Both the position numbers and the translations under genes were made by a program. 64,000 nucleotides of DNA from NCBI RefSeq assembly GCF_001708445.1, contig NZ_CP015637.1:2915001-2979000 (forward strand). Reading direction: 5' to 3'. Position 1 is the stretch's first letter, and every line of letters starts with the position of its first letter. Positions 18,504-26,610 of this stretch are shown in pieces. The DNA comes from Pseudomonas fluorescens (lineage in GTDB: Bacteria; Pseudomonadota; Gammaproteobacteria; Pseudomonadales; Pseudomonadaceae). The notes under the pieces are model-generated. The model did no database searches. It had not been told where the DNA came from and saw only the letters and a list, made by a program, of their open reading frames with translations.

Positions 18504-19826
18504 TTAGAAGGTGGTGGCGAAGACCAGTTGGCTGTAGACATTCCTGTCGTTATTACCCAGTTGGGTGCCGCCGTTTTCGGCGCTCTTGTCCGGTTGGTAG
18601 AGGCCTATCAGCGGCATCACCGTGAGGTGCGCGTTCACCCGCCATTCGGCGAACAGGTCGATCTCGTGACCATCGGTATTGCCCTGGTCGCGGTCGAGGG
18701 TGTCGAAGGCAAACAGCACCGCGCCAATGCTGACGCTTTCCAGGGGGGCGGCTTTCAGCGTGACCGACTGGATGCGCGAGTTGGTGTTGAACGGGCCGGC
18801 ATAGTTGCCTGCCACCTCACCCTGGAACCAAGTTCCGTAGCCACGGTTGAGGCCGTAGAAGAGCGGGTCGAAACCTTTCGAGAAGCGGCTGTAGCGATAG
18901 TTGGCACTTGGCGCCCAGGCGATGTCGGAAAAGGTCCAGCCGGCTTCAAGGTACCAGGCGTTTTCACTGGCGGTGTTGGGCTTGTTCTGCTTGGCGTATT
19001 CACCGGACAGGAAGAGATTGGTCACCCCGGCATTGCCCTGGGCGCGCAGGCTATAGGTCTTCATGCCGTCGCGCTCCGCCTGGATGGGGGAGGCGTATTG
19101 CATGTCGACTTTGGTGCTGTCGATGTAGGTCAGGCCCACGGTCCCCTCGGGGGCCACGTGTTCGAGCGTGCCGACGTACATTTCAGTCTTGGCCTGGGCG
19201 CGGTTATCGGATTTGAGCCACATCAAGTCACTCCGCCATCCTTGCTTGCCGCCCAGGCGGAGCACGGCGGTCTGGTCGAAGGCCTTGCGCGCTGCCAGGT
19301 AGTAGGCGCCGCCGCGATTGTATTCGCCGTCGGCCAGGCCCTTGCCCATATTCAAGGCGTCGCCGTTGATCAGGAAGCCGTCGCCGACCACGATGTTCTG
19401 TCGACCGAAAGACAGGTCTACGCCGTCGTCTCCCAAGGCTTCGAACACCTTGCCGGAGCGCCAGCCGAGATACGCGTCTTCAAATTGTGTGCGGCGCTCG
19501 GAACCGTCGCTGAAGCCTGCGGCATCGCCGTCGCCCCAGGTGCCGGAGCTCAGTATGTTGGCCGCGCCATAGGCGGTGCCCTTGCCGGCCAGGTCCTTGT
19601 CGAAGCTCAAGCCATATTTGATATAGCCCTCGCGCCACGCTGAAGAACCTTGGCTCAGGCGGCCGGACGGGGCGTAGTTTTCCTGGCTGTGGAACAGGCC
19701 GAATACCGCTTCGAGCGTGGCATTCAGATGGCTGTCACCATCGCCGTAGAGTTCGTACGCGTGGGCGTGCCCGGCACTGAGCAGCAGGGCGAGAGTCGAC
19801 GTGCAAAGCTTGGGAGACTTGAGCAT
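18504..19826 (-). CDS. Outer-membrane porin-like beta-barrel protein
   Basis: A 440-residue protein with a signal peptide (ending near A-H-A-Y) followed by alternating amphipathic strands and a terminal aromatic residue (L-V-F-A-T-T-F), the C-terminal signature of outer-membrane barrels. The ligand is not recognisable; the setting between the amine dehydrogenase/chemoreceptor genes and feaB suggests uptake of aromatic amines or their aldehydes. The start at 19826 gives a proper signal peptide, unlike a 31-residue upstream extension. It is divergent from the cytochrome-feaB operon. Confidence 0.8.
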   Translation of the reverse strand: MLKSPKLCTSTLALLLSAGHAHAYELYGDGDSHLNATLEAVFGLFHSQENYAPSGRLSQGSSAWREGYIKYGLSFDKDLAGKGTAYGAANILSSGTWGDGDAAGFSDGSERRTQFEDAYLGWRSGKVFEALGDDGVDLSFGRQNIVVGDGFLINGDALNMGKGLADGEYNRGGAYYLAARKAFDQTAVLRLGGKQGWRSDLMWLKSDNRAQAKTEMYVGTLEHVAPEGTVGLTYIDSTKVDMQYASPIQAERDGMKTYSLRAQGNAGVTNLFLSGEYAKQNKPNTASENAWYLEAGWTFSDIAWAPSANYRYSRFSKGFDPLFYGLNRGYGTWFQGEVAGNYAGPFNTNSRIQSVTLKAAPLESVSIGAVLFAFDTLDRDQGNTDGHEIDLFAEWRVNAHLTVMPLIGLYQPDKSAENGGTQLGNNDRNVYSQLVFATTF

Positions 19827-19951
19827 GAGGGGGCATCCGTTTTTGTTCTTGAACGCGGGTTTGCGCTCCTTTTCGATACTAAGGCGCGGAACTTTTGCGG
19901 CCTTTTGTGTGGTTGCCAAAGCCTTGGTTGTGCTTGCCAGATTGCACGGTT

Positions 19952-19988
19952 TGGCAGGCCGGCCAAAGTAACTGGCACGCAGGGAAAA
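19952..19988 (+). promoter_or_regulatory. Tandem candidate FeaR sites upstream of cytochrome-feaB
   Basis: Two TGGCA-N8-AAA matches (19952-19967 and 19973-19988) start exactly 21 bp apart. Both fit the consensus recalled for E. coli FeaR fully, making this the cleanest of the three pairs. They lie 83-119 bp before the cytochrome start and in the divergent gap with the porin gene, so they could serve both directions. Confidence 0.68.
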
Positions 19989-20070
19989 CCCGGGCGTGCA
20001 ACGAGCACCGACAATCGCGACAACCCTGCCGAACCCTCGGCGATTCCCTGGATTGAAAGGTTGCTTGCTT

Positions 20071-20460
20071 ATGTTCTGCTCTCTGCGGTTGCCCCTTGTC
20101 GGTTTGCTGTCATTGACCTTCGCCCATGCCGTGCTGGCGGGCGAATGCGCTCCGGTCCTCCATCAAGGCGCCGAGGTTTTCGCCCGGGAATGTGCGGTTT
20201 GCCATGCGGTGAGCAAAGGCACAACCGGCATGATGGGGCCGAATCTATCGGGTGTGATCGGACGCAAATCCGGCACGTTGACCGGGTTCAACTACTCCCA
20301 GGCTATGCGCGACAAAGCCATCGACTGGCAGGCCGAGACCATCACCCAATTCATCACCCAGCCCCAGGCCTACTTGCCGGGCACTTATATGCCCTACATG
20401 GGCCTGGCCGACGCGGGCGATCGCGAGGCGGTCGTGTGCTACCTCAAACAACAACAGTGA
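20071..20460 (+). CDS. Periplasmic class I c-type cytochrome
   Basis: A 129-residue small cytochrome c with a signal peptide (cleavage near V-L-A-G), a haem site C-A-V-C-H at residues 41-45 and a plausible methionine ligand in Y-M-P-Y-M-G. It lies 24 bp before feaB on the same strand, downstream of two FeaR-like sites. It may carry electrons from the TTQ amine dehydrogenase to the respiratory chain; the pairing is inferred from position. The start at 20071 was chosen because it begins the signal peptide. Confidence 0.85.
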   Translation: MFCSLRLPLVGLLSLTFAHAVLAGECAPVLHQGAEVFARECAVCHAVSKGTTGMMGPNLSGVIGRKSGTLTGFNYSQAMRDKAIDWQAETITQFITQPQAYLPGTYMPYMGLADAGDREAVVCYLKQQQ

Positions 20461-20484
20461 ACGTATTGGAACGGAAGGTGAATC

Positions 20485-21975
20485 ATGAGCAACGTTAAAG
20501 TCCTGCCGCAGGTTGCTGCATTCCTTGACCGTCGCCACGGCTGCTTGATTGATGGCCAGTGGGTCTTTGCCGAAGGGCAGCGAATTGCGGTGGTCAACCC
20601 GGCAACCGGCCAGACCCTGTGTGAAACCCTGGACGCCCCGCCCGAGCTGATCGAACGTGCCGTGCAGTCGTCCCATGCGGCGTTCAAGTCCGGCGTGTGG
20701 TCTGGTTTGCGTCCCGCCGACCGCGAACGCATCCTGCTGAACTTCACGCGCCTGGTAGAAGAGCATGCCGAAGAGCTGGCGCAACTGGAGACGTTGAGCC
20801 AGGGCAAGTCGATCAACATGTCGCGGGCCCTGGACCTGAACGCCACGGTTGAATTCATGCGCTACATGTCTGGTTGGGCCACCAAGATCGAAGGGCAGAC
20901 CTTTGACGTTTCGATCCCGCTGCCACCCGGGGCGAAGTTCACCACCTTTACCAAACGCGAACCCGTGGGCGTGGTGGTCGGTATCGTGCCGTGGAATTTC
21001 CCGCTGATGATCGCCGCCTGGAAGCTGATGCCGGCCCTGGCCACGGGCTGCACGGTGATCATCAAGCCGGCGATGGAAACCCCGCTGACCGCCATGCGCC
21101 TGGCTGAACTTGCGATAGAGGCCGGCATTCCTGCGGGTGTGTTCAACGTCGTGACCGGCGGCGGAGCCTCGGTGGGTGGCGTGCTCACTACGCACCCGCT
21201 GGTGAGCAAAGTGTCGTTCACCGGCTCAACCGCAGTCGGCAAGAGCGTCGGCGTGGCGTGCATGCAGAACATGACCCGGTTTGCCCTGGAGTTGGGCGGC
21301 AAGAACCCGATGATCGTGCTCGCCGACGCCGACCTCGACAAAGCCATCCAGGGCGCAATCCTCGGCGGCCTGCTGAACAACGGCCAAGTCTGTGCAGCGG
21401 CATCGCGCTTCTACGTACATCGCTCGATCCACGACGCATTCGTCAACGGCCTCGCGGCAGCAGTATCGGCGTTGCCGATGGGCGCGGGTATGGACAGCGA
21501 TGCGGTAATCAACCCGTTGGTATCGCGCAAGCAGCAACAAAGCGTGCTCAAACACATCGAGCAGGCACGCGCTCAAGGCGCGCGCGTGGTGTGCGGCGGC
21601 CAATTGCATGAAGGGGAGGGCTTCTACGTGCAGCCGACCCTGCTGGCCGATGTGGACCACAGCATGGCGGTCGCCCGAGAAGAAGTGTTCGGCCCGGTGC
21701 TGGCGGTGATGGCGTTCGACGACGAAGACGCGGCCATTGCCCAAGCCAACGACAACCCCTACGGCCTGGCTGCCAGCCTATGGACCAACGACCTGACCAA
21801 GGCACTGAACCTGGTACCCCGCATCGAAGCTGGCACCGTGTGGATCAACGCACACGTGCTGCTCGACCCGGCGATGCCGTTTGGCGGGGTCAAGCAGTCT
21901 GGCATGGGGCGCGAGTTTGGGCGGGCGGTGATCGAGGCTTGCACCGAGCTGAAATCGGTGTGCATTGCGCATTGA
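20485..21975 (+). CDS. feaB: Phenylacetaldehyde dehydrogenase
   Basis: A 496-residue NAD-dependent aldehyde dehydrogenase with P-W-N-F-P, the general base Glu in L-E-L-G-G-K-N, the nucleophile in N-N-G-Q-V-C and a C-terminal P-F-G-G-V-K-Q-S-G. Its place beside tynA/feaR/aau and the paa genes points to oxidation of phenylacetaldehyde (or the hydroxylated form) to the acid that PaaK activates. It is the second gene after the cytochrome, with an AAGGTG ribosome site. Confidence 0.92.
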   Translation: MSNVKVLPQVAAFLDRRHGCLIDGQWVFAEGQRIAVVNPATGQTLCETLDAPPELIERAVQSSHAAFKSGVWSGLRPADRERILLNFTRLVEEHAEELAQLETLSQGKSINMSRALDLNATVEFMRYMSGWATKIEGQTFDVSIPLPPGAKFTTFTKREPVGVVVGIVPWNFPLMIAAWKLMPALATGCTVIIKPAMETPLTAMRLAELAIEAGIPAGVFNVVTGGGASVGGVLTTHPLVSKVSFTGSTAVGKSVGVACMQNMTRFALELGGKNPMIVLADADLDKAIQGAILGGLLNNGQVCAAASRFYVHRSIHDAFVNGLAAAVSALPMGAGMDSDAVINPLVSRKQQQSVLKHIEQARAQGARVVCGGQLHEGEGFYVQPTLLADVDHSMAVAREEVFGPVLAVMAFDDEDAAIAQANDNPYGLAASLWTNDLTKALNLVPRIEAGTVWINAHVLLDPAMPFGGVKQSGMGREFGRAVIEACTELKSVCIAH

Positions 21976-22522
21976 TTGCGACTTTTTTGATCGCTGAAGT
22001 GAAAGGGGGCGATACCCGTGGGTTTGGTACCGGGTATCGATCCTCGCACTGCCGATGTTCGCCTATCTAGTCACGAGGGCTGAGTTGCGTTCTGCGAGAG
22101 CTTGGGATTGGACATTCCCAGGTTCAAGCGTGGAGGGGCGTGAAGTTGAGCGGGGTATCTGCCCGTTCCTTGGGTAGTCATGCCGCCTGGCAATCGACGC
22201 GGTCTCGATGCCCTTTGCCGGGCTTGATGGGCTGAAAAGCCCTTATGTTTTCCACATCCCAGAAAAGCCAATGCCCCGGCAAGTCGGGGCATTGGCTTTT
22301 CTGATGAGCGAGTGGTCGGTTTGTATTGTTTTGTATCTGCGCTTTGGATAGATACACAGCGATTCTTTTAAGTCGGTTGATGACACATACGGGATACCTG
22401 CGGGGCTTTAAATGAACCCATCGAGAAGGCGCAAACCTTCTCCAATGGATGACTCATTTAACTCGCGGCTGTCTCTGCGCGTTTCGCGACGTTGTCGACC
22501 TATGACTTATAGGAAATTCAAA
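21976..22522. other. Intergenic region between feaB and the epoxide hydrolase
   Basis: No credible gene is seen in this 547-bp stretch. It ends the feaB transcript with a strong hairpin at 22261-22302 and then provides the leader of the next operon. An in-frame run of codons before the epoxide hydrolase start looks non-coding. Confidence 0.6.
22261..22302. terminator. Strong bidirectional hairpin terminator
   Basis: AGAAAAGCCAATGCCCC and GGGGCATTGGCTTTTCT form a perfect 17-bp stem with an 8-base loop. The A/T-rich stem base would act as a terminator from either side. It lies about 285 bp beyond feaB. Confidence 0.85.
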
Positions 22523-23890
22523 ATGCCTGCAGCTACGTTCGGTTTCACCTGGCGCCATTGTCTGGCTTCTTCCGTGAGAATGGGCGTTTTGGGGTTGGCC
22601 CTGATAGCCGGCAGCGGTGGTGCCTGGGCTGCTGGCCCGGCCGCCGATGCGTCAGTTGCCAGCTCGGCCTCGACCAATCCCGAATCGATTCGACCTTATC
22701 GAATTCACGTCGATGAAGCTCAATTGACCGATCTGAAAAAGCGCATTGCGGCGACCCGCTGGCCGGACAAAGAGACCGTCAATGACGTTTCCCAAGGCGT
22801 GCAGTTGGCCCAGGTCCAGGCGCTGGTGAAGTATTGGGGCAGCGGCTATGACTGGCGCAAGGCCGAAGCAAAGCTCAATGCGCTGCCTGAATTCATCACG
22901 ACTATCGACGGCGTCGATATTCAATTCATCCATGTTCGCTCGCGAAACCCCAACGCGATGCCGCTGCTTCTGACACACGGATGGCCAGGCTCACAGTTTG
23001 AGTTCCTGAAGACTATCGGCCCGCTGACGGATCCCGTTGCTTACGGCGGTAAGGTTGAAGATTCGTTCGACGTGATCATTCCATCGATTCCGGGACACGG
23101 TTTTTCCGGTAAGCCAACTGAATTGGGCTGGGGGCCGGATCGAGTCGCGAAGGCTTGGGATGTGCTCATCAAGCGTCTGGGTTATACCCACTATGTTTCC
23201 CAGGGCGGAGATCACGGTTCGGTGATATCGGATGCATTAGGCCGCCTGAATCCGCCGGGTCTGTTGGGCATTCACTTGAACATGCCGGCCACCATCCCGC
23301 CCGAATTGGTCAAGCCGATCAATAGTGGTGACCCGGCCCCTGTCGGGCTCACTGAGCCTGAACGCAAGGCGTTTGATTCCTTGAGCACCTTCTTCGGCCG
23401 CAATGCAGCATACGGCGCGATGATGGTTACGCGCCCGCAGACTATCGGTTACCTGCTGGCCGATTCGCCTACCGGTACTGCGGCGTGGATGTACGAAAAA
23501 ATCGCCGCGTGGACGGACAGTGATGGTCAGCCTGAACGGGTATTGACCCGTGACGAGATGCTGGACGATATCAGCCTGTACTGGCTGACGAACGCAGGCG
23601 CATCGTCATCGCGTTTCTACTGGGAAAACAACAACAACAATTTCAGCGCTGCCGCGCAGAACACCGCAAGCATCAAGGTGCCGGTGGCGATCACGGTCTT
23701 CCCGCACGAGATCTATCAGGCGCCAAAAAGCTGGGCGCAACGCGCCTACCCATCACTTTCCTACTACAGCCAGGTTAACAAGGGCGGCCACTTCGCCTCC
23801 TGGGAGCAACCTCAATTGTTCAGCGAAGAGTTGCGGGAGGCCTTCCGGCCGCTGCGCGCCAAGCTGAGCGCAACGAAGACAGCCCAGTAG
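22523..23890 (+). CDS. Exported epoxide hydrolase (EHN/alpha-beta hydrolase)
   Basis: A 455-residue protein with an N-terminal export signal (ending near A-W-A-A-G), the epoxide hydrolase N-terminal domain starting I-R-P-Y-R-I-H-V-D and an alpha/beta-hydrolase fold. The oxyanion motif H-G-W-P-G-S, the nucleophile Asp in Q-G-G-D-H-G-S and the catalytic His in K-G-G-H-F-A-S-W-E are present. Such enzymes add water to epoxides. The start at 22523 has an AGGAAA ribosome site; upstream in-frame codons would place residues before the signal. It heads a run of exported enzymes; the natural substrate is unknown. Confidence 0.88.
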   Translation: MPAATFGFTWRHCLASSVRMGVLGLALIAGSGGAWAAGPAADASVASSASTNPESIRPYRIHVDEAQLTDLKKRIAATRWPDKETVNDVSQGVQLAQVQALVKYWGSGYDWRKAEAKLNALPEFITTIDGVDIQFIHVRSRNPNAMPLLLTHGWPGSQFEFLKTIGPLTDPVAYGGKVEDSFDVIIPSIPGHGFSGKPTELGWGPDRVAKAWDVLIKRLGYTHYVSQGGDHGSVISDALGRLNPPGLLGIHLNMPATIPPELVKPINSGDPAPVGLTEPERKAFDSLSTFFGRNAAYGAMMVTRPQTIGYLLADSPTGTAAWMYEKIAAWTDSDGQPERVLTRDEMLDDISLYWLTNAGASSSRFYWENNNNNFSAAAQNTASIKVPVAITVFPHEIYQAPKSWAQRAYPSLSYYSQVNKGGHFASWEQPQLFSEELREAFRPLRAKLSATKTAQ

Positions 23891-23953
23891 CTCACACGCA
23901 ATCCAGTCAACACAACCGAGCCGCTATTCGGCGGCTCGCTACGGAGAAGCACC

Positions 23954-25027
23954 ATGGAGATGACCTTGCTGAACAACCAAAATAAATCCAGCCGCCTGCG
24001 GGGTCTTGCCCCATCGCTGTTGGCAGCAGCGGTGCTGCAATTCGCAGCGGTGGCTGTCGGTTTTTCCCAAGCCAGCGCGGCTGATGTACCCGCGTCCACC
24101 ATTGGGGCTATCACGCCGGGAGCCCACACCTCTCTCGGTGCTCTTAAGCATGTGAAAGCGGGGCTGCTGGACATTTCTTACGCGGAACTCGGCCCAGCCG
24201 ATGGCCCTGTGGTCATTTTGTTGCACGGCTGGCCCTACGATATCAACGCATACGCTGATGTCGCTCCTGCTTTGGCGGACAAGGGATATCGAGTGTTGAT
24301 CCCTTCTGCGCGGGGTTATGGCGATACGCATTTTCTCTCGGCCAAGACAGTTCGCAATGGTCAACCTGCTGCGCTGGCGACTGACCTGATCGACTTCATG
24401 GACGCGCTGAAGATCAAGACGGCGGTGCTGGGTGGGTTTGACTGGGGCGCCCGCACTGCAGATATCGTTGCCGCACTGTGGCCGGAAAGAGTGAAAGCCC
24501 TGGTCGCTGTGAGCGGTTACCTGATAGGCAGCCAAGAGGCGGGCAAGGCGCCATTGCCGCCAGCCGCCGAACTGCAGTGGTGGTACCAGTTCTACTTTGC
24601 GACCGAGCGCGGGCGCCTGGGCTACGAGAAAAACACCCATGACTTCGCCAAGCTCATCTGGAAGCTGGCGTCGCCACAGTGGAATTTCGACGACTCCACT
24701 TATGAGCGTAGCGCGGCGTCCTTGCAAAACCCTGATCACGTGGCCGTGTCGATTTTCAACTATCGCTGGCGCCTGGGGTTGGTCAAGGGCGAGGCCAGAT
24801 ACGACGCGCTGGAGAAGAAACTCGCGGTATTTCCATCCATCAGCGTGCCCACCATCACCCTGGAAGGTGATGCGAACGGCGCACCGCACCCACCTGCCGA
24901 AGCGTACGCCAAGCGCTTCACTGGCAAGTATGAGTACCGATTGCTCACCGGCGGTGTTGGTCACAACTTGCCGCAGGAAGCGCCGAAAGCCTTCGCCCAG
25001 GCGGTGATCGATGCCGATCATCTTTGA
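23954..25027 (+). CDS. Exported alpha/beta hydrolase, epoxide-hydrolase-like
   Basis: A 357-residue protein with a long signal peptide (ending near A-S-A-A-D). The alpha/beta-hydrolase core shows H-G-W-P-Y-D, a nucleophile elbow G-G-F-D-W-G with Asp rather than Ser, and a C-terminal G-V-G-H-N-L-P-Q-E catalytic His. An Asp nucleophile points to epoxide hydrolase or dehalogenase chemistry rather than an esterase. It lies 63 bp after the larger epoxide hydrolase on the same strand. Confidence 0.85.
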   Translation: MEMTLLNNQNKSSRLRGLAPSLLAAAVLQFAAVAVGFSQASAADVPASTIGAITPGAHTSLGALKHVKAGLLDISYAELGPADGPVVILLHGWPYDINAYADVAPALADKGYRVLIPSARGYGDTHFLSAKTVRNGQPAALATDLIDFMDALKIKTAVLGGFDWGARTADIVAALWPERVKALVAVSGYLIGSQEAGKAPLPPAAELQWWYQFYFATERGRLGYEKNTHDFAKLIWKLASPQWNFDDSTYERSAASLQNPDHVAVSIFNYRWRLGLVKGEARYDALEKKLAVFPSISVPTITLEGDANGAPHPPAEAYAKRFTGKYEYRLLTGGVGHNLPQEAPKAFAQAVIDADHL

Positions 25028-25048
25028 ACACCGGCTGAGAGGATGGCG

Positions 25049-25561
25049 ATGATGAAGCTGAAATTTCTTGCCGCGATGTCGGCTGCCATTGCAATCGCAG
25101 CGTTGACCGCTACCGGTGTTGCCTCGGGCGACGCCAGTACTGGCGACGCCTCACCGATCTATGGCGTGAAATTGCCTGAAAACTACCGCCTATGGCCGCT
25201 GATTGCGCCGGCGCAGGAAGCAGCCCCCCTGAATGAACTGCGAGCCGTGCTGGGCAATGACTCGGCCATCAAGGCTTATCAGGACTCAACGCTGCCATTC
25301 CCCGATGGCACGGTGCTGGTAAAGCTGGCCTGGAAACATGTGCAGTCCCCGGAATTCGAGCCGGCGTCCATCCCGGGGCCGGCCACGACCGTGCAGGTGA
25401 TGGTCAAGGACTCGAAAAAATATGCAGCAACCGGTGGTTGGGGATTCGGGCGGTTTATCAACGGTAAACCGGCCGATGAAGCCCAACACGAAACCTGCTT
25501 CGCCTGTCACCAGGCGCGAGTGCGGAATCACGACTTTGTCTTCACTCGCTTCGCCCCCTGA
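25049..25561 (+). CDS. Cytochrome P460-like exported haem protein
   Basis: A roughly 170-residue exported protein with a signal peptide and one haem-binding C-F-A-C-H near the C terminus, the layout of the cytochrome P460 family. Family members include periplasmic hydroxylamine- or NO-oxidising proteins, but many have no known role. Three Met codons cluster at the start; a GAGAGG ribosome site fits those at 25049 or 25052 better than the one at 25043. It lies about 20 bp after an exported hydrolase, probably in one operon. Confidence 0.82.
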   Translation: MMKLKFLAAMSAAIAIAALTATGVASGDASTGDASPIYGVKLPENYRLWPLIAPAQEAAPLNELRAVLGNDSAIKAYQDSTLPFPDGTVLVKLAWKHVQSPEFEPASIPGPATTVQVMVKDSKKYAATGGWGFGRFINGKPADEAQHETCFACHQARVRNHDFVFTRFAP

Positions 25562-25585
25562 TTCCCGTCAAACCCGGAGTTAGCA

Positions 25586-26362
25586 ATGAAAAAGGTATTA
25601 ACCGCACTGGCCGTCGCCGTCAGCCTGAGCATGGCGACATACGCCTGGTCGCAAACTGAAAAACCCACGATTGTGCTCGTACATGGCGCCTTTGCCGATG
25701 CGTCGAGTTGGAATGGCGTCGTGAAGATTCTCGAGAAGGACGGTTACCCGGTGGTTGCCGCTGCCAACCCATTGCGCGGTGTAAAGAGCGATGGTTCGGC
25801 AATCTCGGCATTGCTGACGAGCATTCATTCGCCGGTGGTGTTGGTCGGCCACTCCTATGGCGGCAACGTTATCAGTGATGCGGCCAACGATCATGTCAAC
25901 GTCAAAGCCCTGGTTTACGTCAGTGCGTTTGCACCTGAGGCCGGGGAAACCGTCGCCGGGCTGGCCGGCAAATTCCCAGGCAGCACGCTGGGCCCAACGC
26001 TGGCTGCGCCTGTACCACTGGCCGATGGGGGCAAGGACTTGTACATCCAGCAGGACAAATTTCACAACCAGTTCGCCGCGGACGTCCCCGCGAAAGAGGC
26101 GGCATTGATGGCCGCCACCCAACGTCCGGTAACGGAAGCGGCGCTCAATGAAGCGTCCGGCAGCCCTGCCTGGAAGCATATTCCGTCCTGGTACATCTAC
26201 GGCGACAAGGACAAGAACATTCCACCACAAGCCATGGCGTTCATGGCCAAGCGCGCAGCTGCCAAAGCCGTGGAAGTGGTCAAGGGCGCTTCACATGTCG
26301 TGATGGTATCGAACCCGGAACCGGTTGCCCGCCTAATCGAAAAAGCCGCCACGGCGAAGTAA
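25586..26362 (+). CDS. Exported alpha/beta hydrolase (serine type)
   Basis: A 258-residue protein with a signal peptide (cleavage near Y-A-W-S-Q). It shows H-G-A-F-A-D oxyanion residues, the serine elbow G-H-S-Y-G-G, an acidic residue in Y-G-D-K-D and a catalytic His in G-A-S-H-V-V. It resembles the esterase-like hydrolases often found in aromatic degradation clusters; the substrate is unknown. It follows the P460-like gene by 24 bp with a GGAG ribosome site. Confidence 0.87.
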   Translation: MKKVLTALAVAVSLSMATYAWSQTEKPTIVLVHGAFADASSWNGVVKILEKDGYPVVAAANPLRGVKSDGSAISALLTSIHSPVVLVGHSYGGNVISDAANDHVNVKALVYVSAFAPEAGETVAGLAGKFPGSTLGPTLAAPVPLADGGKDLYIQQDKFHNQFAADVPAKEAALMAATQRPVTEAALNEASGSPAWKHIPSWYIYGDKDKNIPPQAMAFMAKRAAAKAVEVVKGASHVVMVSNPEPVARLIEKAATAK

Positions 26363-26610
26363 CACGCCAAGGGCGAAGCGGCAGTGGGAGACATCGCTCT
26401 GATCATCCCCCTCCGTGTTTCGTAAGTAACCTTTCCAAAGAGGGCCCATTCGGGAGGCTGCAGATTTCCGCGCCCGTCATCCGGAGGGGCGCACGTGAGC
26501 CGATGCCCGGCTGAAAAGCGGGAGAGGGTGGGGCGACGACGAGGCCAACGCCTGGGCATACCGGGCGTTGTGCTTATCGCGGGCAACCGCAATCAATCAG
26601 GTACGCCACG

